The translations under genes and the position numbers were made by a program. This document shows positions 45,649 to 54,491 of a stretch of DNA of 64,000 nt, in pieces. A model generated the notes under the pieces. The model was given only the letters and a program-made list of their open reading frames with translations, was not told the DNA's origin and did not search any database. Each line of letters begins with the position of its first letter. Positions within the stretch are counted from its first letter, which is position 1. The stretch covers positions 5,003,141 through 5,067,140 of the forward strand of contig JAVFKD010000016.1 of NCBI GenBank assembly GCA_036429605.1, in the 5' to 3' direction. Origin of the DNA: Cladobotryum mycophilum. Lineage: Eukaryota > Ascomycota > Sordariomycetes > Hypocreales > Hypocreaceae.

Positions 45649-46839
45649 ATGGCCGGTCTTCCTCCTGTTTACATTATTTCTGCTGCCAGAACTCCCATTG
45701 GTTCATTCCTGGGATCTCTGTCCAGCTTAAGTGCCACCGAGCTCGGCTCCATTGCCATCAAGGGTGCCGTTGAGCGAGCTGGCATCAAGCCCGAGGACGT
45801 CGAGGAGGTCTATTTTGGCAATGTCCTCTCTGCTGGTCTCGGTCAGGCTCCCGCCCGCCAGTGTGCCATTGGCGCTGGTCTCTCCAACAGCGTCGTCACC
45901 ACCACCGTCAATAAGGTTTGCGCTTCTGGCTTGAAGGCCATCGTCCTCGGCGCCCAGAATATCATGCTTGGTACCAACCACGTCGTCGTCGCTGGTGGTA
46001 CCGAATCCATGTCCAACACCCCTCACTACCTCACTAACCTCCGAAACGGTGCCAAGTACGGCGACCAGACCCTCGTCGACGGTGTCCTCAAGGACGGCTT
46101 GACCGATGCCTTTGAGAAGGAGCACATGGGTCTCCAGGGTGAGCTCTGCGCTAACGAACACGAGCTCTCCCGAGAGGCTCAGGATGAATACGCCATCAAC
46201 ACCTACAAGAGGGCCCAGGCTGCCACCGCTGCCGGTCTCTTCAAGGAGATTGTCCCCGTCAAGGTCAGCGGTGGCCGTGGCAAGCCTAACGTCAAGATTG
46301 AGCAGGACGATGAGGTCAAGAACCTCGACGAGGCCAAGCTCAAGGCCATGCGCCCTGCCTTCAAGTCTGGCGGTACCATCACCGCCCCCAATGCTGCCCC
46401 CATCAACGATGGTGCTGCTGCTGTCGTCCTTATGTCCGAGGCTAAGGTCAAGGAGCTTGGTGTCAAGCCTATTGCCAAGATCCTCGGCTGGTGTGATGCT
46501 GAGCGTGAGCCCGAGCGATTCACTATTGCCCCCGCCCTCGCCATCCCCAAGGCCATCAAGCACGCCGGTCTCACTGAGAAGGATGTCGACTTCTACGAAA
46601 TCAACGAGGCTTTCTCCGTCGTTGCCCTTGCTAATATGCAGATCCTCGGCCTCACCCCTGAGAATGTCAACGTCTTTGGTGGCTCCGTCGCCATCGGCCA
46701 CCCTCTCGGCGCCTCTGGTGCCCGTATCGTCACTACCCTCACGACCGTTCTCAAGGAGAAGAACGCCAAGATTGGTGTTGCCGGTATCTGCAACGGCGGC
46801 GGTGGTGCCTCTGCCCTTGTCATTGAAAACCTGCAATGA
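45649..46839 (+). CDS. Acetyl-CoA C-acetyltransferase (acetoacetyl-CoA thiolase)
   Basis: The enzyme condenses two acetyl-CoA to acetoacetyl-CoA, the first step of the mevalonate pathway. It is 396 residues, the usual length of the cytosolic biosynthetic enzyme. Visible motifs are NKVCASGLKA with the acyl-accepting Cys91, GGTESMSN (117-123), NEAF (319-322), GGSVAIGHPLGASGARI with His351, and GICNGGGGAS with Cys381. The C-terminus NLQ is not a peroxisomal targeting signal and there is no mitochondrial presequence, so a cytosolic Erg10-type role is inferred. The coding region is intact, intronless and uses GCC/CTC/ATC/GTC-type codons strongly, suggesting high expression and recent constraint despite flanking RIP-damaged repeats. 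Together with the HMG-CoA reductase it provides two of the first three mevalonate steps. Confidence 0.95.
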   Translation: MAGLPPVYIISAARTPIGSFLGSLSSLSATELGSIAIKGAVERAGIKPEDVEEVYFGNVLSAGLGQAPARQCAIGAGLSNSVVTTTVNKVCASGLKAIVLGAQNIMLGTNHVVVAGGTESMSNTPHYLTNLRNGAKYGDQTLVDGVLKDGLTDAFEKEHMGLQGELCANEHELSREAQDEYAINTYKRAQAATAAGLFKEIVPVKVSGGRGKPNVKIEQDDEVKNLDEAKLKAMRPAFKSGGTITAPNAAPINDGAAAVVLMSEAKVKELGVKPIAKILGWCDAEREPERFTIAPALAIPKAIKHAGLTEKDVDFYEINEAFSVVALANMQILGLTPENVNVFGGSVAIGHPLGASGARIVTTLTTVLKEKNAKIGVAGICNGGGGASALVIENLQ

Positions 46840-47132
46840 CTAGATGCCAGGCTTTCTATGTTAAGATTATGAGATCATGATTGAGATAATTAAAGTCTTA
46901 AGTTCTACATACAGAGTTAAAGAATGGGACCGCTTATAAGTTCTCCTCCTAACCTTCGGCTGACCGGATATACATTGATCTGTCTTGGTAGTCTTGGTAG
47001 TTTTAACATTCTATCCATATTCCATATCCTATATTAGTGTAGCATCCCGGCCAAATGTAATAACCAAATCTATCAAATAGTCAAATAAATAAAGCTATTC
47101 GTAAACAAAAACTCTACCCTAATTATTAGACC
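46840..47132. other. 3' flank of thiolase grading into repeats
   Basis: No gene. The first about 150 bp are probably the 3' UTR; composition turns AT-rich from about 47040. Confidence 0.4.
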
Positions 47133-47214
47133 TCTCTTAAACAATACTCTACGCCACGGAACCGAGCTTAAACGCCAGAAAAATACAATATAATCTAATT
47201 AAGGGAAATAGATT
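47133..47214 (+). repeat. Repeat R, copy 2
   Basis: It matches 24598-24680 in reverse complement (GAGCTTAAACGCCAGAAAAA core). Here it continues into sequence unrelated to a LINE, suggesting the uninterrupted form of the site next to L1. Confidence 0.5.
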
Positions 47215-47676
47215 TTAGCTATTAAACTTATACCTAACCATTATTCTACCCATCGTTTAAGTTCAACGATCGTAGGCCGCCCATAAAAACCAGCGCGATA
47301 CACGGACCGCGTAAACCAAAACAACTCTAGACTAGGATAATCATCCTAATTAACCATCTCTTAACCTAAACATAACTAGGGTTAATATAATAGGGTTTAG
47401 TTTAATGCTTATATTATTAAGATTAATTAATTAATATATATAAACTAACGATTATAAGGGTTAAAAAATCTAGTATAATACTAAAGGTATTATTTAATAT
47501 ATACTTTAGCTTTATTATATTCTTTAAGTTTAATAAATAAATAAACTAATAAAAGAATAAAAGAAAATAAAATAATTAATCTTTAAGGGATTATAATACT
47601 AATATATTTATTATCTTATATAAATAATAAAATAAATAATAAATATAATAATAGTTTTTTTTCTATAGCTATTTAT

Positions 47677-47733
<57 letters not shown>

Positions 47734-48169
47734 ATAATAATAATATTATAATCTAATAACCTTTTAATTATAGAATAACTAAGTGAATCTTTATAAACAC
47801 TAGAGTATATATAGTTTTATAAACTAAATATACTTTTATTATATCTAATATATTAAACTACTATTCGGCTTATAGCCTTAGCTATAATATTATATTTTCA
47901 AAAATAGTATAAACTTACTAGAGATTTACTATAGTAAGTAATAGTATTCAATGATTTGCGTTAAGCTAGCCTAAAGGATCCTTATATAGTTAAGCTATTA
48001 AACAATCATAGTCTATTATTTAATAATTTCCTAGTTCTTAAAGAGTATAATTATATAAAATATTAATATTTAACTATTAATAAAAAGAATATATTTATAT
48101 ATTAAAACTAATTTAGTTATAGATTAAATGTTAACTAAATTAAGTAAGTTAAGGTTATATTATAGATAT
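47215..48169. other. AT-rich RIP-affected region with an (AAT)n microsatellite
   Basis: No open frame. A (AAT)n tract of about 18 units lies at 47677-47732. The remainder is a low-complexity, AT-rich stretch. Confidence 0.6.
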
Positions 48170-49030
48170 TCTTGCGAGGATATTACATAAGATACTAGAT
48201 CGTTGGCGTAGATAAGGATTCTAATACTATCGCTGAAAGAGAAGGTAATGAAAGTATAGGAGGCATAGATAGTAAGGGTTAAGATAAAGACTAGGTAAAG
48301 ACCGAGAGCTTAGTTAAGATAGCCGAGGTTTATAAAAAAGGGCTTCTTTAAGCGGAGGAGGAAAGATAATGGTTTATTAAAGCGCCCAATAGTATTAATA
48401 CCAAATCGAGATAGGTTAAGTTTATAAAATAGGTTAAGTACCTATAGTAAAAGGACTAGGTAATGCTTTATTGCGCCGGGTTACCTTCCGCGGCTAAGGC
48501 AGTTAAGAAGCGATGATAGAATAAAAAGGCTATTAAAGCAAACCAATACCTTCGGCAACTAGCGGCAAGCTTCGATCAAGTCCTGGCCAGGTATATAGAT
48601 TGCCTCGACCAGGTGCCGGAGCAAATACTAAAGTAACTAATTAGTATTAACCTAACAAGACCAGCGGCTATACTATTTAATAAGAAATAAAAGGTAGATA
48701 TAATAGAACGGTATAGCTTATATATACAGCAATACCTGTACTACTATACGCGAGTATAGCTACTAGGGCGTTCCGGGGTTAAGGCCGAGTATAGGGTCAG
48801 GTTTATAGCTTTGTAATAGGGGAGCTTAAGGGAGGTTATACAACGGCTCGATGCTCTTATGGCCACTAGCCCCGATTATAGTAAGGGTAATAAGAGCAAT
48901 AGCAGTAACGAGAGCCCGAAAAGGGTTATGCTTAATTGCACTGTCTTCTAATTCTATATTAGCTTAATTAAGCAGAAGCTAAGCAAAAGGCTATACCATA
49001 ACCTAATTGCTTGCAAACCCTACCCCGCGG
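48170..49030 (+). pseudogene. RIP-damaged frame of unrecognised protein
   Basis: From about 48360 to 49030 one + frame reads as protein when TAG, TAA and TGA are tolerated. Examples are YCAGLPSAAKAVKKR, ASFDQVLARYIDCLDQVPEQ, EYRVRFIAL and KRLYHNLIACKPYPAAFR. Stops are mostly TAG at positions where CAG would fit, and one TGA where CGA would fit, the RIP pattern. The stretch is hydrophilic with an acidic, serine-rich segment (about 48880-48925). No family is recognised. It ends at the LINE fragment L6. Confidence 0.45.
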
Positions 49031-49038
49031 CTTTTAGA

Positions 49039-49345
49039 TAAGTATTAGTCCTATCCGAACAAACCCACTCTCTGTTTCCTTAACTTCTCTATTCCCAGGT
49101 CTATCTATCTATCAAACTTACACCCCTCCGCACGCAATTGCGAAAAAGATAGCAGTCCCTGGAGATGGCCTATATAAGAGCTCAAAAAAGCTTACCCAAT
49201 GCGGTAAACGCAATGAACGCGTGATGATCACGGCCACAGCCAGAGCCACCGCTAAGGCTATAGTACAAATAGCCTTAGCTTAAGCCCAAGCCACAGTGGC
49301 TAAAACCACTAGCCTAAAAATTACTAACCTAGAAACCACAGATGT
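49039..49345 (+). mobile_element. LINE 5' fragment (L6)
   Basis: It matches L2 14143-14445 (leader and start of ORF1), for example TCTATTCCCAGGTCTATCTA and the CACGGCCACAGC segment. It contains only the 5' end and stops abruptly at 49345. LINE insertions normally lose the 5' end, so this piece probably arose by later deletion or recombination. Confidence 0.75.
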
Positions 49346-49363
49346 ACTCAATAAGTCTTTACC

Positions 49364-49513
49364 GGAACGTGGCCCGTTCCAGCTTTTGAGCCAATCAGCC
49401 TCTTCGCCCTCATCCCCTGCACGAGCCGCCCCGGAACGCGCCCCGGAACGCGCCCCGTTCCAGCTTATTGCCTAAAACAGTAAGGTATAAAAACACGGAA
49501 CGGGGCGCGTTCC
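49364..49513 (+). promoter_or_regulatory. Promoter block with repeated GGAACG/CGTTCC palindromes
   Basis: Paired half-sites GGAACG and CGTTCC occur at 49364-49380, 49433-49461 (two GGAACG plus one CGTTCC) and 49497-49513. The spacers are mostly GC (CGCCC). A CCAAT box (49391) and a TATAAAA (49486) lie within, about 250 bp before the ATG at 49738. The arrangement looks like operator sites around a core promoter for the gene at 49738. A binding protein cannot be named. Confidence 0.5.
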
Positions 49514-49737
49514 AGGAAAAAAAAGGAGTAGTTCTATATAGTAGTAGTACAAATAAAGAATAAGCTTATTCTACTTATCTATCTAGGAGACAAAAAAGGA
49601 AGGGGATTATATTGTGCGTGGGTTCATTCTGATCGTAATCAGTATAAGGCTTATTCTTATAGGAATAAATCTATGCCCTGTGTTTGGATCGTTCTTGGAT
49701 CACTGTGATCTGTTCGACTTATGATTCTATAATTGCA

Positions 49738-52700
49738 ATGGCGATGATACTTAGGTCTTCCCCTTTGCCGCTGAATCAGGTACAGGAATCGTTACTATCT
49801 AAAATAGCGCAGTCGCCTATATTAAAGCAGATCGAGAAGCTTGGCTCTATTGGCTTATTTTATAACCATGACGAGCCGGCGGTACTATGCATCCGCTGTG
49901 GGTTTGCTTTTAAGACAAGTGGCGACCGTGTGTTAAGACACTTGGGTGAGAAACACGGACTGACTAAGAAGATGCGGCGGGGGATTAATATACTCATGTA
50001 ATTACTACACCTCCCCGATCCAGGGACCCTGCCCCCTAGACCAGACGGCTCGCAGTAACACCCCCACCTAGCCTTGCAGAAGGGGGCCTCCTGCAAGCAC
50101 TGCCGGTTTCGATTAACCAGCCTCAAGCTCCTTTCCTGTCATCTAAAGAAATCATATACTCGCGAAGTTTGCTTCTATCGTAGCGGTAGTGGTTGGCTGC
50201 GAGACTATATCAGCGATAGGCTTGCATTTTAGAGTTAGGTCTCTAATGATATCGGTAACTTATGGCGGGTAGAGATAAGTAAGAAGTAGCCACAGCTATC
50301 GGGACTCGTAGGACTGCCTATTGAGCGAGTGTCCGATGCCCTTATGCGCAGTGTGGAAGACTTGCGCACCCAGGAGCTGCAATATCTCTCATCCAAACTT
50401 AACACCACCCCAAGTCAGGCCAACGAGGCGGCCACCCTATCATCTATGGTGACCAACTGGATACGGCGAACCGGCTGGGCTAGCATGTTCGGGAACGCAC
50501 GCCGTGATCTTCTCGTCAGCCTCTCTTCGCTGCCCTCCGGTCGGCCAGGCCCCCTTCTCCTTGCGACGATACGCAATAGGGTTAGCATCGAGAGCGCCGA
50601 AGCCCATAAACATAAACTGTTTGTTATCGTCGAGGCTATTGATCGATTACTCGATCGTTGCGCCGATACGGTGAGGCATACGGATATATCGATACGTCGC
50701 TGGCTTCGGGGAAGGTTCCCGGATCGCCCGTATAAGACGCCGTTCGAGCTCGTGGTAAAGAAGCAATCTAAGTAAAAATATCGGCGCCTTTTGAAGAAGT
50801 GTGTGTGTTTTTGGATCCGGTTTTGGCTTCTGCTTCGGCCAATCGCAAAGTCTTTGGCTAACCGTAGCCTATATCTATCATAGACCCGCGCTATTAAGTC
50901 ACTCTAGTGCGATCTGGCCTGGGATGGGTATTGTGGCCGATCCTTAGATGACATGGAAGATAGGAATAAGGCTAAGAGTAGGGAAGAGGAGGAGGAGGAG
51001 GAGGAGGAGGAGGAGGAGGATAGCGATAAGGATTTCGGCGCTAACATCGATGATGATAATAACGATAACGATACTGATGATAGTAGTAGCGAAAGGAGTG
51101 ACAGTGAACAGGATGGAGGTTAGTCACCAGAGAGTCAAGAATCGTATAAGTGCCAGGAGTCTAGGCAAAATCTCCCACAATAAGATCCTACCGTCGATAT
51201 ACTCTTACGCTTTTGTTACTTTATGGCTACGGAGGATTTTGAGGATGGCAGGTTAAGCTTGGTATTGCTTGTGTATTTTAGCGCTGTTTGTGGACTGTTA
51301 GCCCCGGATGGATCCGAGTATCTTCGCCCGGCCCGATATACCACCCACTTGGCCGGATTTGTGTATTGTATTCGGCTTATTATCATCGAGGCGACATTAC
51401 CTCGCGTCTCTTATGATTATATTAAGCTCGCTGCTCGGCCTTACAAAGGCCAATTGGAAATACTAAACCAAGTTCGCCGAGATAAAATGTGCGATGGGAC
51501 TATGTTGCTCTTAGGCGAAATCCTTAGTCTGCTAGCATTCGGTTCTACTTTTCGTCGGTTAGAGGGACTAGTATTTCTCTTTGAATAGAGCGATAATGGC
51601 GAGGAGATATCGTAGGATGGAGAGTTTTGGCTGACAATGAGTGCTTTCCGTGGCCTCGTATACCGTGTGCTAGAGTCTATTACCCAAACTTACTGCCGTC
51701 TTATGTACGACTAGGAGCTAGCGAAGCCGGACTTTAGGAATATTCGGGACAGATTATCTATATTAACTACCGGCTACTCCTTTATCACAGACCCGGCGAA
51801 TGGGCTAGCTAATGCTTACCTTAAGCTACTGACGAGGGTATATCTTTTACCTATTGATGGTCTATTTAAAAGGGGCAGTGGCAGTAGTGGTGGTTCTTGG
51901 GATCTGGAAGCGGTTAGAAAATATATCGATACCTATGATAAACTCTTGAAAATGATTATACTGCTATTCCATTTAGGTGGCGGACAGGGAAACAGGATAT
52001 CTAAGCTGCTAACCATCGAGCATTGTAACGCACCCTCACGGCTCCAGGGCATCGGGTTCTACACTAGCCGTATATTCTTTACGACGAGGTATTATAAAGC
52101 ACGACTCTCCATGAACAACGAGTTCCAAGTGGCACGCTTTCTCCTCGAGCTAATTGCCTTGGTTGTCTACAAGTACCTTGTTTTTATTAAGCGGGTGGTC
52201 AATATGCTCTTGCGCACCTGCCTTCTGCGAAAGACCAAGACGGCTCTTTTTTTACCCCTGCCGCAAGCCCCTTCGTCTAGAAAACAAATACGTTCTCTCG
52301 TGAGCTACAGCGATTCAGTAAGGAGCTACCCGCCATCTCCTTTAGCATTAGTGCCCAACTGTATCAGCAGCTCTCCATAGCCATCACAGAGAGACACGTC
52401 TAAGTGGCCGCGGGGTACTTTAATAGATACGATGATGTGACCGTAAAGGGCGACCCCAATGCGGCATTCGCGTGGCAGAGCGGCTATAAGCCAACCCAAA
52501 GATACTCTACCTACAGACTCGATAGTGTATTCCCCACTTAGTTATAGCTAGCCCTCTTACAGCTTTATCTGAAAGTGTCTCGGCAATAGCACTCATTCCT
52601 TTACCTGGACGGCGAAGAAGATGGCGACGGCCAACAGCAATAAAGGCATAGCGGGGACGACAGGGACAGCACTACAGAAGATAAGGCAAACCGCTGGCCA

Positions 52701-53015
52701 AGGAAACGGCCGCTCGAGCAGATGCCATCTCCGTCTACCCCCCGCCAGAGGCCCCGCTAGCCAAGAGGTAACGCAGAGACGAGAGGTTCGTAGACAGCGC
52801 CTCGGGAGAGACTTACACAGGGTCTTTGAGCCTAACGACCGCTGATTGCCAGGTTTAGGAGAATGAAGGGGTAGCATCTAGTACGGACGAACCATCCCGG
52901 CAGCTAGCGGAGACCACCGAACCCGCCCTTTACGGCCCTTTTTCTTACTTACCGGAGGCTAACGCATTTATGTGCCGGCTATGCAAGTTCGCGATCATAG
53001 CGAATGGGTTTTAAT
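49738..53015 (+). pseudogene. Decayed DUF3505-type zinc-finger / recombinase-like gene
   Basis: The likely start is ATG 49738. The first segment has a C2H2-like motif (LCIRCGFAF...HLGEKHGL, about 49887-49950) of the DUF3505 kind found in fungal subtelomeric proteins. A second CX2C motif (CKHCRFRLTSLKLL) appears at about 50090. Long clean frames follow at 50329-50775, 51223-51588 and 51946-52380, the first and second separated by a (GAG)n acidic tract at 50985-51020. The 51950-52200 segment has the LGGGQGNRISKLL...FFTTRYYKARLS pattern parallel to the recombinase-like part of TLH at 56400-56560. LYQQLSIAITERHV (about 52350) and AWQSGYKPTQRYSTYRLD (about 52470) match its later boxes. A third CX2C motif (CRLCKFAIIANG) ends the gene near 53010. 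Stops and frameshifts show it is not functional as sequenced, though unspliced introns could account for some breaks. Confidence 0.55.
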
Positions 53016-53089
53016 TTCTCTTATATTAATTATACTAAGCCACTATGCTAGATTGTTTTTATAAGGGTTTTTATATAGCTTTTTATAAG

Positions 53090-53350
53090 GAAATAATAGG
53101 GATTTAAGGAATGTATAAAGGAATAAAAAGAAAATAAAAGAAAAATAGAAAAATAAGAGAAAATAAGGAAAAGATAAGGAAAAATAAAGAGAGTTAGGAA
53201 AATAAGGAAAATAAGGAAAATAAGGAAAATAAGGAAAATAAGGAAAATAAGGAAAATAAGAAAGATAAGAAAGATAAAGAGAAAATAAGGGAAAAATAAG
53301 AAAAGAAGAAAAAACAAGAAAAACAAGGAAATTAAGGATAGTAAAAGGAT
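53090..53350. repeat. Purine-rich low-complexity tract with a 9-bp tandem repeat
   Basis: GGAAAATAA is repeated about seven times at 53196-53262 within a tract of A and G on the + strand with no CT dinucleotide. It resembles in composition the non-coding parts of the terminal 10 kb and may be an internal remnant of similar subtelomeric sequence. Confidence 0.7.
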
Positions 53351-53759
53351 AAGCTATAGTTAGTTAGTCTTGGTTTTTCTTATACTTTTTCTAGCTTCCC
53401 AGGTCTTTTCTATAGTCCTAGGGATATCCTATAAGAATGCGGCGACGGACACTGGAAGCAAGTCGTTGAAGTGCCCATATTAAAAAATTTGGCGCTAGAA
53501 TATGCAGGGGTAAGAAGTCGTTGAAAAGCAGTGGTAAGAGGTCGTAGACAATAGCCATCGATAAAATATATAAGGTTCAGGTGCATAGATAAATAAGTAT
53601 TAGATCAATTGATAATCGAAGCTAGATATTTTTTATATATTTATTTAAGCGTAGAAATAAATCATTTAAATTATTGCGTAAATTGTATTAAGATCAATTG
53701 GATTAAGCGTGTAATTAATCAGCGTATATACAAAGTGACATGATAAGCTTTCATGGAAA
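53351..53759. other. Intergenic region without recognised features
   Basis: No supported gene. It contains three loosely similar copies of an (AA)GTCGTTGAA-type motif at 53461-53545. Confidence 0.35.
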
Positions 53760-54055
53760 ACAGACCCACCTTTAGTGACAGTTATGCAAGCTACTGATTG
53801 GACCACAACCACGGCAAAGCTTCGGGCAAAGTAACCAATCACAATCAGCTCGAACGAGATCGACTCGAGCAGGTTCGACAGCTTAAATAGAATCGACTCG
53901 AGCGTACACAATAGCTCGAATAGAATCGATTCGATCTATTACAATTACTAGATCATTGGTTCATTCTCATACGAATAAATATTATACTTATTCAGATCGT
54001 AATGAACTTAGTTACTGTATGTTTTTTTATGTATGTAATCAGTTATTAATATAAT
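53760..54055 (-). mobile_element. LTR fragment, inverted
   Basis: It matches, in reverse complement, about 41820-42000 of the solo LTR: the CGAACGAGATCGACTCGAG motif, CACAACCACGG and the region around CTAGATCATTGGTT. Ends typical of an LTR are not found. It is less mutated than the copy at 41589. Confidence 0.6.
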
Positions 54056-54085
54056 TATTTACTATAAGAATGCGGCGACAGAACT

Positions 54086-54491
54086 ATAACATTGCATTAA
54101 AACGCATAAGGCCAATTTAATCAACCAGTAAGTCAGCCAGTAAGCCGCACACAGGTCGTTAAAAGTGGGCCCGTTCCAATTGGCCAAGAACCAAGTGTAG
54201 CCATTGAGTATGTAGCCATTGTGTGTAGCCATTGAGTGTGCAGTCAATTGAGTGCGTAGCAAAGCAAAGTGCCAATTCAATTAAGCAGTCGGTAAGTCAC
54301 ATAGAGGTCGTTAAAGGTGGGGCGGGTCATAATCAACCAAGCGCATCCGTTGCCAGGGCAAACGTTTTACGCCAATTGTTTAAAAAAGCAAATAAGCCAA
54401 GGGGTAGAAAACATATAATGAAAGAAAGCCCGGGTTTTTAATTATAGATATATGAGTAAAGTTCATTAAAGCGAATTACGGAACATTTATC
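54086..54491 (+). promoter_or_regulatory. Upstream region of the telomere-linked helicase gene
   Basis: Short direct repeats GTAGCCATTGAGTGT and variants occur three times (about 54196-54240). A duplicated AGGTCGTTAAA motif lies at 54151 and 54306. This is also where CT dinucleotides disappear from the + strand. No TATA box is certain. Confidence 0.4.

Noticed and set aside
45727..46836. 369-codon frame on the minus strand over the thiolase
   Set aside because: It is the antisense shadow of a highly codon-biased gene; the protein is low-complexity (D/G/L/V-rich) and the + strand carries all thiolase motifs.
53048..53326. 92-codon minus-strand protein
   Set aside because: It is the translation of the (GGAAAATAA)n repeat and flanking purine tract.
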